DNA from: Bacteroidota bacterium
Lineage (GTDB): Bacteria; Pseudomonadota; Alphaproteobacteria; Puniceispirillales; Puniceispirillaceae
Direction of reading: 5' to 3'
NCBI GenBank assembly: GCA_009936825.1
Contig: JAACDV010000078.1
Coordinates: 1-7,085 of the forward strand
DNA length: 7,085 bases
Positions within the stretch are counted from its first letter, which is position 1. Every line of letters begins with the position of its first letter. This document shows positions 1 through 7,004 of this stretch, one piece after another. The position numbers were made by a program, and so were the translations under genes. Under the pieces are notes generated by a model. It saw nothing but the letters and a program-made list of their open reading frames with translations, had not been told where the DNA came from and did not search any database.

Positions 1-10
1 TAAAGGGTAA

Positions 11-640
11 TCAGCGGCGCCCGATTTTTGTCTCGGTTCCGCTCAGAATTCGGCCGATATTCTCATGGTGCCGTACCCAGCTTAGGGCGCTCATCACCAA
101 CACTGCACCACTGATCGGGGCAGGAAGATGCAGCCAGAAAGCGGCGATACTGCACCCCAGAGTGGCAATCAGCGCGGCCAGAGATGAATAGCGCATGATA
201 GCGGCAGATCCCAGCCATAGACCAACAAAGATCAGCCCAAGGCGCCAGTCAAAAGCGGAAAAAACAGCGACATTGGTGGCCACACCCTTGCCCCCCTTAA
301 ATTTCAGCCAAACGGGAAAGCAATGTCCAAAAACGCTGGCAGCACCGGCGATTGCAATCAATAGCGGCACCTCAAAATTACTGGCCACGATCAGCACGCA
401 AAGCGCGCCTTTACCGGCATCAAAGATCAGCGTCAGCGCGGCCAGCAGTTTGCTGCCGGTGCGCAATACATTGGTGGCCCCGATATTGCCGCTGCCAACG
501 TTGCGGATGTCTCCCTTGCCGCCAAGCCGGGTGAAAATCATACCAAAAGGAATAGAGCCCGCCAGATAGGCAAGTCCAGCAATCATCAGGCCCGTGATCA
601 TCACGTTCTGGTCCGTGAGAGGGTTAAGCAGCACATCCAT
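11..640 (-). CDS. plsY: Acyl-phosphate:glycerol-3-phosphate acyltransferase PlsY
   Basis: This 209-residue integral membrane protein should transfer an acyl group from acyl-phosphate to sn-glycerol-3-phosphate, giving lysophosphatidic acid, the first step of phospholipid synthesis (the PlsX/PlsY route). The conserved PlsY motifs are visible: SIPFG at residues 29-33, GSGNIGATNVLR at 49-60, DAGKG at 74-78, GHCFPVWLKFKGGKGVAT at 105-122, and HHENIGRILSGTE at 191-203. Hydrophobic stretches near residues 14-39, 65-89, 91-108, 134-149, 154-170 and 176-189 fit the multi-spanning topology, and the length is normal for the family. The ATG at 640 is preceded by AGGAAAG (647-653) with 6 nt spacing, so the start is well supported. 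The gene lies 74 bp after pyrC' on the same strand, with no strong terminator between them, so co-transcription is plausible. Its stop lies 10 bp from the window edge, so the next gene is not visible. Identification is firm. Confidence 0.96.
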   Translation of the reverse strand: MDVLLNPLTDQNVMITGLMIAGLAYLAGSIPFGMIFTRLGGKGDIRNVGSGNIGATNVLRTGSKLLAALTLIFDAGKGALCVLIVASNFEVPLLIAIAGAASVFGHCFPVWLKFKGGKGVATNVAVFSAFDWRLGLIFVGLWLGSAAIMRYSSLAALIATLGCSIAAFWLHLPAPISGAVLVMSALSWVRHHENIGRILSGTETKIGRR

Positions 641-646
641 CCGTCA

Positions 647-653
647 CTTTCCT
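647..653 (-). promoter_or_regulatory. Ribosome binding site of plsY
   Basis: The minus strand reads AGGAAAG here, 6 nt before the plsY ATG. This supports that start over the in-frame internal ATGs at codons 14 and 19. The rest of the 641-714 spacer shows no convincing hairpin or promoter. Confidence 0.6.
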
Positions 654-714
654 AAAAATAGCGGCTGATTTTAACTCAAAAGGATAATTCTTACAAAGAT
701 TCCAGCGGCGCAGA

Positions 715-2019
715 TTATTGTGAAAAACCGGCGGCGTTAAACACCGCAGCGCCAGCAATCCATGTGGCGCGCACACGGCCCTGTACCGGCAACCCCTCAA
801 AGGGGGTAATACGTGAGTTTGAGACAAAATCCGCGCCCCGCACAATCCAGCTAGATTCTGGATCGAACATCACCAGATCAGCGGCAGTCCCGGGGATTAA
901 CCCTCCGCCATCAAGATTCAGAATTCTGGCAGGGGCAAGGCTTAACAGCTCCATCGCCCGCAGCAGCGTCAGCTTGTTTTGATGGACCAGCGACAGGGTT
1001 AGCGCCAGCAAAGTATCAATCCCCGATGCCCCCGGTTGGGACGGGCCAAACGGCTGGGCCTTGGCATCGCCATCAACGGGAACATGGTCTGAGGCAATGG
1101 CGTCGATCGTACCATCGGCCAGCGCTTCGATAATGGCCTTGCGATCATCTTCCGAGCGCAGCGGCGGTGATAGCTTGAATGCGGTATCATAGGTGCTAAC
1201 CGCCAGCTCATTCAGCAGAAAATAGGGGGGCGCGGTATCGGCTGTTATCGGCAGCCCTTCAGCCTTGGCACGGCGGATCGATTCGACCGCAGCCCGGGTT
1301 GAAATATGCGCCGCGTGATAGCGCGCACCGGTCAGCCTGACCAGATGAATGTCACGGTCAATGATGATCGCCTCGGCAATCGAAGGTGCCCCGATCAGGC
1401 CAAGGCGGGTTGAGGTTTCACTCTCGTTCATCTCACCCGCAGCGGTCAATTTATGGTCTTCACAATGCTGGATGAAGGGTTTGTCCAGCATGCCGGAATA
1501 GGCCAGCAAACGCCGCATCACCATCGCATCCATAATCGTGCGGCTGCCGTTGGAAAAGCCAACCGCACCCACATCGGCCATCATGCCAAGCTCGGCCATT
1601 GCCTTGCCGCGCAGTTTTTTGGTTGCCGCGCCATAAAGATATAGCTTTGCCGCGCCGATACGCGTGGCACGAAGCGTCAGCGAATCAATCATGCTGGCAT
1701 CATCAATCACCGGAGTGGCATCGGGAAGCGCAACAACACTGGTAATGCCCCCCGAAACTGCTGCTTTCAGCAAAATGGTCAAATCTTCCAGATGTTCATT
1801 CCCGGGATCGGCGCTTTGAACGCGCATATCAATCAGGCCCGGGGCAAGGCAAGCCCCCCCACACTCGATAATCTGGGTAATTTTTGAGAGGTCGCACTGG
1901 CTTGGGGTGCCCAGCTCTGCCTCGGTTATCAGACCATCTGCGACCATAAGATAGCCGATGCCGTCCAGATTGCGGGACGGGTCGATAAGCCGGGCGTTGG
2001 TGAACAAAATGTCGGTCAT
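715..2019 (-). CDS. pyrC': Dihydroorotase-like protein, probably non-catalytic (PyrC'/PyrX type)
   Basis: The 434-residue protein has the full amidohydrolase (class I dihydroorotase) fold signature: PGLID at 60-64, a central barrel, QHCED at 184-188, YHAAHIS at 234-240, SPPLR at 284-288, ASDHVP at 309-314 and a C-terminal [10 protein letters not shown] at 377-386. Key active-site residues are missing. The HxH metal motif after PGLID is R66-V-Q68. The substrate arginine of the usual HLREPG is A70 (sequence SADPG). The bridging acid in FTDDG is N157 (FSNGS). The usual TPHHL is APPYF, and the substrate Asn before PPLR is Ser284. H185, H238 and D311 remain. Loss of HxH is known in the inactive PyrC' subunits of Pseudomonas, which are needed to assemble ATCase. 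I infer the same structural role here, with the active dihydroorotase encoded elsewhere. The ATG overlaps the pyrB stop by 4 nt (ATGA), and GAGG at 2028-2031 precedes it by 8 nt. Automatic annotation would probably call it simply dihydroorotase. Family assignment is firm; inactivity is inferred from the residues. Confidence 0.92.
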   Translation of the reverse strand: MTDILFTNARLIDPSRNLDGIGYLMVADGLITEAELGTPSQCDLSKITQIIECGGACLAPGLIDMRVQSADPGNEHLEDLTILLKAAVSGGITSVVALPDATPVIDDASMIDSLTLRATRIGAAKLYLYGAATKKLRGKAMAELGMMADVGAVGFSNGSRTIMDAMVMRRLLAYSGMLDKPFIQHCEDHKLTAAGEMNESETSTRLGLIGAPSIAEAIIIDRDIHLVRLTGARYHAAHISTRAAVESIRRAKAEGLPITADTAPPYFLLNELAVSTYDTAFKLSPPLRSEDDRKAIIEALADGTIDAIASDHVPVDGDAKAQPFGPSQPGASGIDTLLALTLSLVHQNKLTLLRAMELLSLAPARILNLDGGGLIPGTAADLVMFDPESSWIVRGADFVSNSRITPFEGLPVQGRVRATWIAGAAVFNAAGFSQ

Positions 2020-2987
2020 GCGTTTTGCCTCAACAGTCCGGCAGATAGCGTCTCCAGACAGGCCATGCGGGCAGCAACGCCGATTTCAACCTGCGTGCGG
2101 ATCAGGCTTTTTTCAACATCATCGGCGGTGGCGGAATCAATCTCGACGCCGCGATTCATCGGCCCCGGATGCATGATCAGCGCGTTGGGTGCAGCGCGCA
2201 TCAGCTTGGCACGATCAAGGCCAAAAAGGCTGAAATATTCACGCTGTGACGGTGTTTCGGTGCCTTCCATTCTTTCGGTCTGCAAGCGCAGCATCATGAC
2301 AATATCCGCGCCTTCAATCCCGTGTTCGAGGTTGGTAAAGGTCTCTACCCCCATCTGGTCAATGGCGGCGGGCAATAAAGTTGTGGGGCAAACCAGCCTG
2401 ATTTCAGCACCAAGCGTCGCCAGTAGATGAATGTTCGAGCGTGCCACCCTGCTATTGGCAATATCGCCGCAAATAGCAATTTTCAGCCCCTGTATCCGGC
2501 CAATCCGGCGTTTAATCGTCAGCGCGTCAAGAAGCGCTTGCGTGGGGTGTTCATGGCGGCCATCACCGGCATTGATAACAGCGGCATCGACATGCTGGCT
2601 GAGCAATTGTGCTGCGCCCGAGCAATTATGCCGCACCACCAGAATATGCGGATGCATGGCGTTCAGCGTTGTCGCGGTATCCAGCAGGGTTTCCCCCTTT
2701 TTAACCGAAGATCCAGCGACATTGATATTCAGCACTGATCCGCCAAGATGCTTTGCCGCCAGTTCGAACGATACGCGTGTACGGGTAGAATTTTCAAAAA
2801 ACAGATTGATGATCGTTTTGCCGCGAAGCACATCCGAGAACGCATGCATTCCGGGATCGTTGGCCTGAACCAGATCGGCAAACATATCGCCGCGGTCGAT
2901 TAAAGCCATAATTTCAAGCGGGTTAAGCCCTTCGATTCCCAGAAGATGGCGGCGGGAAAGCTGCACGGCATCGCTGGCCTTTGGCAT
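2016..2987 (-). CDS. pyrB: Aspartate carbamoyltransferase catalytic subunit PyrB
   Basis: PyrB condenses carbamoyl phosphate with aspartate to N-carbamoyl-aspartate, the committed step of UMP synthesis, in the cytoplasm. Counting from the ATG at 2987 (323 residues), the carbamoyl-phosphate loop FFENSTRTR lies at 63-71, the mobile lysine loop SSVKKGE at 93-99, RH at 119-120, HPTQALLD at 147-154, SRVARSN at 179-185, the aspartate-site MLRLQTER at 232-239 and [10 protein letters not shown] at 273-282; all are intact. The sequence resembles Pseudomonas-type (class A) enzymes. The frame stays open to an ATG at 3032 (338 residues), but that start has no Shine-Dalgarno sequence, whereas the ATG at 2987 has AGGG 7 nt upstream and gives an N-terminus typical of the family, so I prefer it. 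The stop overlaps the pyrC' start (ATGA), implying translational coupling and a stoichiometric complex. No pyrI regulatory-subunit gene is present. The upstream gap to ruvX contains an inverted repeat that could affect expression. Confidence 0.96.
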   Translation of the reverse strand: MPKASDAVQLSRRHLLGIEGLNPLEIMALIDRGDMFADLVQANDPGMHAFSDVLRGKTIINLFFENSTRTRVSFELAAKHLGGSVLNINVAGSSVKKGETLLDTATTLNAMHPHILVVRHNCSGAAQLLSQHVDAAVINAGDGRHEHPTQALLDALTIKRRIGRIQGLKIAICGDIANSRVARSNIHLLATLGAEIRLVCPTTLLPAAIDQMGVETFTNLEHGIEGADIVMMLRLQTERMEGTETPSQREYFSLFGLDRAKLMRAAPNALIMHPGPMNRGVEIDSATADDVEKSLIRTQVEIGVAARMACLETLSAGLLRQNA

Positions 2988-2994
2988 TGATGTG

Positions 2995-2998
2995 CCCT
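2995..2998 (-). promoter_or_regulatory. Ribosome binding site favouring the shorter pyrB start
   Basis: The minus strand reads AGGG here, 7 nt before the ATG at 2987. The in-frame ATG at 3032 is preceded by CTGGCTTC, which has no Shine-Dalgarno match. A possible minus-strand -10 element (GATAAT, 3044-3049) would put a transcript start near 3037, giving a normal leader for the 2987 start but almost none for the 3032 start. Confidence 0.45.
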
Positions 2999-3053
2999 GT
3001 TCAGGCGTTCCACTCGTCTGATCGCTTGTCATGAAGCCAGTTTATTATCAATG

Positions 3054-3105
3054 CCCGGCGGCCTCGTCCAGTATTATTCGCCGTCCCGGAAAATGTGCCG
3101 CCGGG
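3054..3105 (-). repeat. 9-bp perfect GC-rich inverted repeat between ruvX and pyrB
   Basis: CCCGGCGGC at 3054-3062 is the exact reverse complement of GCCGCCGGG at 3097-3105, separated by 34 nt. In the minus-strand RNA an alternative 5-bp pairing (CCCGG with CCGGG, the latter from 3085-3089) would compete with the long stem. No U-run follows either stem, so this is not a standard terminator. It sits in the leader of pyrB, or in the ruvX-pyrB junction if the two are co-transcribed. A role in attenuation or mRNA processing is possible but is inferred only from position and symmetry. Confidence 0.4.
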
Positions 3106-3113
3106 GGACTCAC

Positions 3114-3629
3114 CTAAATTTTATCTTCGGGGCGGGGCGTATCTTCGGGGGGCATATCTTCCAGAATATTGTCATGCAGCCGGTCAAGGGCGGATTGCAG
3201 AATCCAGGCGGCGGCCAGCGCATCGCGGCGCTCGGCGCGTTTGGCACGTGTCATATCGCCTGCCAGCATGGCGGCTTCGACGACTTTGGTAGATAGTCTT
3301 TCGTCTTGAAAGGCAATGGGAATATCACGAATCCGCAGCATTGCATGGGCGAAATCACGCATCGAATCGCATCGCGGACCCAGACTGCCATCCATATTTA
3401 TTGGCCATCCGATGATCAGCCCCCCAACGTCATTTGCATCGGCGAGCGCAAAGATTTCCTCAACGTCAGGGGTGAATTTATGGCGCCACAGAATCTTCAG
3501 CGGGCTGGCCACAGTCAACCCCGCATCCGAAATTGCGAGACCGATGGTTTTTTTGCCAACATCCAGTCCAAGCAGTCTTTTCCCGCCTGAAAGCTGAATT
3601 TGCATATTGTTAAGCTTGCAGATCGCCAT
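3114..3629 (-). CDS. ruvX: RuvX/YqgF family putative Holliday junction resolvase / pre-16S rRNA nuclease
   Basis: This is a cytoplasmic RNase H-fold protein of the YqgF/RuvX family, known for pre-16S rRNA 5'-end maturation in E. coli and proposed as a Holliday junction resolvase. Counted from the ATG at 3629 (171 residues), the motifs are GLDVGKKTIGLAISD at 21-35 with the catalytic-type Asp23, GWPINMDGS at 74-82, QDERLST at 108-114 and RRDALAAAWILQ at 134-145 with Asp136. These are the usual acidic positions and appear intact. The start is uncertain. The frame extends to ATG 3647 and TTG 3650, and another ATG lies at 3605. None has a clear Shine-Dalgarno sequence; 3629 gives a family-like N-terminus and leaves room for a promoter. 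The last ~14 residues (PPEDTPRPEDK) form a charged, proline-rich tail that is probably disordered. The gene diverges from gatC and is followed by pyrB in the same orientation. Identification is firm; the in vivo substrate is not shown by the sequence. Confidence 0.92.
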   Translation of the reverse strand: MAICKLNNMQIQLSGGKRLLGLDVGKKTIGLAISDAGLTVASPLKILWRHKFTPDVEEIFALADANDVGGLIIGWPINMDGSLGPRCDSMRDFAHAMLRIRDIPIAFQDERLSTKVVEAAMLAGDMTRAKRAERRDALAAAWILQSALDRLHDNILEDMPPEDTPRPEDKI

Positions 3630-3654
3630 GTGCAGTGATAATTCCATCAATGAT

Positions 3655-3666
3655 TGTTATATAACA
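3655..3666. promoter_or_regulatory. Perfect 12-bp palindrome in the ruvX/gatC divergent spacer
   Basis: TGTTATATAACA reads the same on both strands. It contains TATAAC in both directions (3660-3665 on plus, 3661-3656 on minus), each a near match to a sigma70 -10 box. On the minus strand this would start a transcript near 3649, giving a short leader for ruvX at 3629. On the plus strand it would start inside the gatC Shine-Dalgarno sequence, so GATAAT at 3637-3642 is a better -10 candidate for gatC. No good -35 box was found for either direction. The site could instead bind a dimeric regulator. Confidence 0.4.
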
Positions 3667-3669
3667 GCA

Positions 3670-3675
3670 AGAAGG
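3670..3675 (+). promoter_or_regulatory. Ribosome binding site setting the gatC start
   Basis: AGAAGG lies 8 nt before the ATG at 3684. This places the gatC start there rather than at the in-frame TTG at 3654, which has no ribosome binding site and would add ten residues not typical of GatC. Confidence 0.75.
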
Positions 3676-3683
3676 TTTGCACC

Positions 3684-3971
3684 ATGTCGGTTGACAAGTC
3701 CACCGTTGCTAAAATTGCACGGCTTGCCCGCATTCATGTTCCCGACAGCCGTCAGGAACAGCTTGCCAGTGAATTAAATGGCATTCTTGATTGGATCGCC
3801 GAACTCGATGAGGTTGATACCGGCACTATTGAACCCCTTGCCAGTGTCATGGGCCACGGCCTGCCGCAACGCGCCGATCAGGTAACGGACGGCAATCGGG
3901 TTGATGAGATTTTGGCGAATGTGCCGGAGTCCGCCAGTGGTTTTTTTGTGGTTCCGAAGGTGGTTGAATAA
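3684..3971 (+). CDS. gatC: Asp/Glu-tRNA amidotransferase subunit C (GatC)
   Basis: GatC is the small subunit of the tRNA-dependent amidotransferase GatCAB. It wraps around the GatA-GatB interface and stabilises GatA. The 95-residue product matches the family length. Typical features are the N-terminal helix with [10 protein letters not shown] at 8-17, the segment [16 protein letters not shown] at 31-46 with the conserved pattern leading to PLASV at 51-55, the R-D/V stretch RADQV at 63-67, and the C-terminal [16 protein letters not shown] ending at 95, where FFVVPKV is the family hallmark. The start at 3684 is set by the AGAAGG site 8 nt upstream. It is the first gene of gatC-gatA-gatB. Its stop TAA overlaps the gatA ATG by one base (TAATG), so translation of the two is likely coupled. 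The gene diverges from ruvX, and its promoter should lie in the AT-rich spacer just upstream. Confidence 0.96.
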   Translation: MSVDKSTVAKIARLARIHVPDSRQEQLASELNGILDWIAELDEVDTGTIEPLASVMGHGLPQRADQVTDGNRVDEILANVPESASGFFVVPKVVE

Positions 3972-5449
3972 TGTCTGATCTTCTTGCCCTTAGCGCGACC
4001 AAGGCGCGCTCTGCGCTGGATAAGCGCGAAATATCTGCCGTTGAACTGACGACGGCTTATCTTGGCGCCATTGAGGCGACCAGCCGGCTGAATAATTACG
4101 TTGCTGTTGCTGCCGATCAGGCGCTGGCGATGGCGGCGGCGTCTGATAAACGGATTGCCGCTGGTAATGCTGGCCTGCTTGAGGGGATACCGATTGGGGT
4201 CAAGGATCTGTTTTGCACCAAAGGTGTCGTTAGCACCGCCTGTTCGCGCATCCTAGAAGGTTTCACCCCGACCTATGAAAGCACCGTGACTGCCAATCTT
4301 TGGGATGCTGGCGGGGTAATGCTTGGCAAATTGAATTGTGATGAGTTCGCCATGGGGTCGGGCAACGAGACCAGCGTCTATGGTCCGGCGATCAACCCAT
4401 GGCAGGCCAGCGACGGTGCAGACCGGGTGCCGGGTGGCTCGTCCGGCGGGTCAGCGGCGGCGGTGGCGGCGCGCTCGGCGCTGCTGGCCACGGGGACCGA
4501 TACGGGCGGGTCTATCCGCCAGCCAGCCGCTTTTTGCGGTGTTGTCGGGATGAAGCCAACCTATGGCCGCTGTTCACGTTGGGGCATTGTGGCGTTTGCC
4601 AGCTCGTTGGATCAGGCCGGACCGTTCAGCCGCACCGTCGCCGATAATGCGCTGATGATGCAGGTGATGGCAGGCCATGACGCAAAGGATTCGACCTCCG
4701 CCAATAGGGTGATGCCGGATCTTAGCGCGGCACTGCAGGCGGGGGTTGCCGGACTGAAGATTGGTATTCCGTCGGAATATGTGATGGACGGGATGGACAG
4801 CGAAGTTGCAGTTCTGTGGGAGCAGGGGCAGGCATGGCTTCGTGATGCCGGGGCCCAGCTTGTTGAGATTTCACTCCCCCATACGAAATATGCGCTGCCG
4901 GCTTATTACATTATTGCCCCGGCTGAAGCGTCCTCAAATCTGGCCCGCTATGACGGGGTTCGTTACGGAATGCGGGTTGAGGCAGACTCGCTGGATGAGA
5001 TGTATGCAGAAACACGCGCCGCTGGCTTTGGCGAAGAAGTGCAGCGCCGCATTATGATTGGAACCTATGTTCTGTCGGCAGGCTATTATGACGCCTATTA
5101 CCTGAAGGCCCAGAAGGTACGCCGCCTAATTAAGAATGATTTCGACGCCGCCTTTGAAAAAATAGACGCGGTTCTAACGCCGGCCACTCCGACGGCTGCA
5201 TTTCAAGTTGGCCGCAAGGTTGATGATCCGGTAACAAATTATTTGAATGATGTCTTTACCGTACCTGCCAATCTGGCGGGTATTCCCGGAATGGCGGTGC
5301 CTGCCGGGCTGAATGCCGACGGCTTGCCGCTGGGATTGCAAATTCTGGGCCGGCCGTTCGATGAAGCAACCGTGTACAAGGTTGGCAGGGTGATCGAAGA
5401 TGCCGCCAACTTTACCGCGGTGCCGTCGCGCCGTGCAGGAGGCGCATGA
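3971..5449 (+). CDS. gatA: Asp/Glu-tRNA amidotransferase subunit A (GatA)
   Basis: GatA is the glutaminase subunit. It hydrolyses glutamine and releases ammonia, which is channelled to GatB to convert Glu-tRNA(Gln) to Gln-tRNA(Gln) and/or Asp-tRNA(Asn) to Asn-tRNA(Asn). The 492-residue protein belongs to the amidase signature family and has an intact Ser-cisSer-Lys triad: Lys78 in GIPIGVKDL (72-80), Ser157 in [14 protein letters not shown] (154-167) and the nucleophile Ser181 in [15 protein letters not shown] (176-190). GatA-specific stretches are [15 protein letters not shown] (319-333), [19 protein letters not shown] (359-377) and [17 protein letters not shown] (424-440), which carries the Asp that contacts glutamine. 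The start overlaps the gatC stop by one base, and a GAAGG at 3956-3960 lies 10 nt upstream. The 3' end overlaps gatB. Length and motifs are canonical, with no frameshift. The sequence does not tell whether Gln, Asn or both are made this way; that depends on whether GlnRS and AsnRS are encoded elsewhere. Confidence 0.97.
   Translation: MSDLLALSATKARSALDKREISAVELTTAYLGAIEATSRLNNYVAVAADQALAMAAASDKRIAAGNAGLLEGIPIGVKDLFCTKGVVSTACSRILEGFTPTYESTVTANLWDAGGVMLGKLNCDEFAMGSGNETSVYGPAINPWQASDGADRVPGGSSGGSAAAVAARSALLATGTDTGGSIRQPAAFCGVVGMKPTYGRCSRWGIVAFASSLDQAGPFSRTVADNALMMQVMAGHDAKDSTSANRVMPDLSAALQAGVAGLKIGIPSEYVMDGMDSEVAVLWEQGQAWLRDAGAQLVEISLPHTKYALPAYYIIAPAEASSNLARYDGVRYGMRVEADSLDEMYAETRAAGFGEEVQRRIMIGTYVLSAGYYDAYYLKAQKVRRLIKNDFDAAFEKIDAVLTPATPTAAFQVGRKVDDPVTNYLNDVFTVPANLAGIPGMAVPAGLNADGLPLGLQILGRPFDEATVYKVGRVIEDAANFTAVPSRRAGGA
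5437..5442 (+). promoter_or_regulatory. Ribosome binding site of gatB, inside the end of gatA
   Basis: A perfect AGGAGG lies within the last codons of gatA. Two adjacent ATGs follow: 5446 (3 nt spacing) and 5449 (6 nt spacing). The spacing favours 5449, which gives a TGATG one-base overlap with gatA; 5446 would give a 4-base overlap. Confidence 0.8.
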
Positions 5450-6903
5450 TGAGTGATCTTGTTGAAGGACGTACCGGCGAATGGGAAGTTGTGATCGGGC
5501 TTGAAGTTCACGCGCAGGTCTCCAGCCATGCCAAGCTGTTTTCAGGGGCATCGACCAATTTCGGGTCTGAGCCCAACAACAATGTCTCGCTGGTTGATGC
5601 AGCGATGCCCGGGATGCTGCCGGTGATAAACGCGGAATGCGTTCGCCAAGCGGTGCGCACGGGTCTGGGGCTGAATGCGGAAATCAATCTCTACAGTGTG
5701 TTTGACCGGAAAAACTATTTTTACGCCGATCTGCCGCAGGGCTATCAGATCAGCCAGTTCCAGCAGCCGATTGTGGGTGAGGGTGTATTGCGCCTTGATA
5801 TGCCGGATGGCAGCGTGCGTGAGATTGGTATTGAACGGTTGCATCTCGAGCAGGATGCCGGCAAATCCATGCATGATCAGCATCCCTCGAAAAGCTACAT
5901 TGATCTAAACCGTACCGGCGTTGCGCTGATGGAAATTGTCTCTAGGCCCGATATGCGCTCGGCGGCTGAGGCGGCTGCCTATGTCAAAAAGCTGCGCTCT
6001 ATCCTGCGTTATCTTGGGACGTGTGATGGCAATATGGAAGAAGGCTCGATGCGCGCTGATGTCAATGTATCGGTGCGCAGGCCGGGCGCTCCTTTGGGCA
6101 CGCGTACCGAGACCAAAAATCTGAATTCGCTGCGTTTTATCCAGCAGGCCATTGATCATGAAGTAGCCCGCCAGATTGACATTATTGAGGATGGCGGCAC
6201 GATTGATCAGGAGACGCGCCTGTTTGATACGGCGACGGGGGCCACCCGGGCGATGCGCTCGAAAGAGGATGCGCATGATTATCGCTATTTCCCCGATCCT
6301 GATTTGCTGCCTTTGATTATCGAGGCGGATGAGGTTGAGGAGCTGCGCCGCGCATTGCCAGAGCTTCCCGACCAGATTAAGGACCGGTTGACCGGCGAAT
6401 ATGGTCTGTCGGCATATGATGCATCGGTGATTACCGAAGAGCGTGAGATTGCCGCCTTTTACGAGGCTGCAAGTGCCGGGCAGGACCGCAAGCTGGTCGC
6501 CAACTGGATGACGGTTGAGCTGTTTGGCGCGCTGAATAAATCCGGTCAGACATTGGCCGATTGCAAGGTGGGTCCGGCCGCGCTGGGCGGGCTTGTTGCG
6601 CTGATCACTGACGGTACCATTTCGGGGCGCATTGCCAAGGACGTGTTTGCCGAAATGTTTGAGACCGGGCAGGACGCGCCCTCTATTGTTGATGCAAAGG
6701 GCCTGCGCCAGGTGTCCGACAGCGGTGCCATCGAGGCGCTGATTGACGAGGTGATCGCCAATAACGCTGACAAGGTTGCCGAATACCGCGGCGGCAAGGA
6801 TAAGCTGTTCGGTTTTTTCGTTGGTCAGGTGATGAAATCATCGGGCGGGCAGGCCAATCCGGGCATGGTAAATCAGGTTTTGCGCACAAAACTGGACGGC
6901 TGA
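5449..6903 (+). CDS. gatB: Asp/Glu-tRNA amidotransferase subunit B (GatB)
   Basis: GatB is the kinase/transamidase subunit. It phosphorylates the carboxylate of mischarged Glu- or Asp-tRNA with ATP and attacks it with ammonia supplied by GatA. From the ATG at 5449 the protein has 484 residues, the usual length. The catalytic cradle carries [13 protein letters not shown] (12-24) with the Mg-site Glu19 and His21, [14 protein letters not shown] (90-103), HLEQDAGK (132-139), [17 protein letters not shown] (152-168, the GatB signature), [14 protein letters not shown] (197-210) and [16 protein letters not shown] (271-286). The C-terminal YqeY-like tRNA-binding tail runs from about 335 to the end, with [16 protein letters not shown] (448-463) and the closing G-A-NP region (466-471). 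The start at 5449 is preferred over 5446 because the AGGAGG is then 6 nt away. It is the last gene of the operon: a hairpin spans its stop codon and a tRNA gene follows 128 bp later. Confidence 0.97.
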   Translation: MSDLVEGRTGEWEVVIGLEVHAQVSSHAKLFSGASTNFGSEPNNNVSLVDAAMPGMLPVINAECVRQAVRTGLGLNAEINLYSVFDRKNYFYADLPQGYQISQFQQPIVGEGVLRLDMPDGSVREIGIERLHLEQDAGKSMHDQHPSKSYIDLNRTGVALMEIVSRPDMRSAAEAAAYVKKLRSILRYLGTCDGNMEEGSMRADVNVSVRRPGAPLGTRTETKNLNSLRFIQQAIDHEVARQIDIIEDGGTIDQETRLFDTATGATRAMRSKEDAHDYRYFPDPDLLPLIIEADEVEELRRALPELPDQIKDRLTGEYGLSAYDASVITEEREIAAFYEAASAGQDRKLVANWMTVELFGALNKSGQTLADCKVGPAALGGLVALITDGTISGRIAKDVFAEMFETGQDAPSIVDAKGLRQVSDSGAIEALIDEVIANNADKVAEYRGGKDKLFGFFVGQVMKSSGGQANPGMVNQVLRTKLDG

Positions 6904-6915
6904 GGCTCCGTCCGG
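6892..6915 (+). terminator. Possible weak Rho-independent terminator at the gatB stop
   Basis: CTGGACGG (6892-6899) pairs with CCGTCCGG (6908-6915), giving 8 bp including one G-U, with an 8-nt loop that contains the gatB stop codon. The stem is followed by a T-rich but interrupted stretch (ATTTCTGTCTGATTT, 6916-6930). Stem strength and place at the operon end fit a terminator, but the U-run is poor, so termination may be partial or Rho-assisted. Confidence 0.4.
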
Positions 6916-6926
6916 ATTTCTGTCTG

Positions 6927-6967
6927 ATTTACCGTTATGATATTCTGATTTGACAGCAACGGTAATC
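6927..6967. repeat. Inverted repeat in the gatB-tRNA spacer
   Basis: TTACCGTT at 6929-6936 is the exact reverse complement of AACGGTAA at 6958-6965, with a 21-nt loop. Allowing one bulged T adds two more pairs (GA at 6926-6927 with TC at 6966-6967). No T-run follows. The loop holds the TTGACA noted as a possible tRNA promoter, so the repeat could be an operator-like element or chance. Confidence 0.3.
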
Positions 6968-6978
6968 GAAGCTAGGAA
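6950..6978 (+). promoter_or_regulatory. Candidate sigma70-type promoter for the tRNA-Ser gene
   Basis: A perfect -35 hexamer TTGACA (6950-6955) is followed after 17 nt by TAGGAA (6973-6978), a partial match to TATAAT. Transcription would begin near 6985, giving a pre-tRNA 5' leader of about 47 nt. The -35 and spacing are good; the -10 is weak. Read-through from gatB is an alternative source of the tRNA transcript. Confidence 0.4.
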
Positions 6979-7004
6979 ATGCCTTGCATACGCCGTGTAT
7001 CTTT

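Noticed and set aside
1..10. Possible end or start of another gene left of plsY
   Set aside because: Only ten bases are available. A downstream gene such as dprA would be plausible from alphaproteobacterial gene order, but nothing in these bases supports it.
195..569. A 124-codon plus-strand open frame opposite plsY
   Set aside because: The composition is low-complexity (Ser/Pro/Ala-rich) from reversed plsY codons; PlsY motifs on the other strand are intact.
2431..2868. A 145-codon open frame on the plus strand opposite pyrB
   Set aside because: It lies wholly antisense to a strongly conserved gene with all catalytic motifs. Its translation shows no recognisable domain, and it has no clear ribosome binding site.
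3630..3650. Extension of RuvX to ATG 3647 or TTG 3650
   Set aside because: There is no Shine-Dalgarno sequence, the extra residues are not typical of the family, and this would leave almost no room for a ruvX promoter. It is not excluded, since the 3629 start also lacks a clear site.
3654..3683. An in-frame TTG that would extend GatC by ten residues
   Set aside because: There is no ribosome binding site before it, it overlaps the palindrome and likely promoter region, and the ATG at 3684 has AGAAGG at ideal spacing and gives the normal GatC length.
4450..4490. GC-rich run of GCG/GGC triplets in gatA that looks repeat-like
   Set aside because: It encodes the conserved Ala-rich stretch after the GGSSGGS motif of amidases, so it is explained by protein constraint and is not a tandem repeat element.
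5542..6276. Two minus-strand open frames (113 and 123 codons) opposite gatB
   Set aside because: They are antisense to GatB signature regions, their sequences are rich in Arg/His/Ile as expected from reversed codons, and no family is recognisable.
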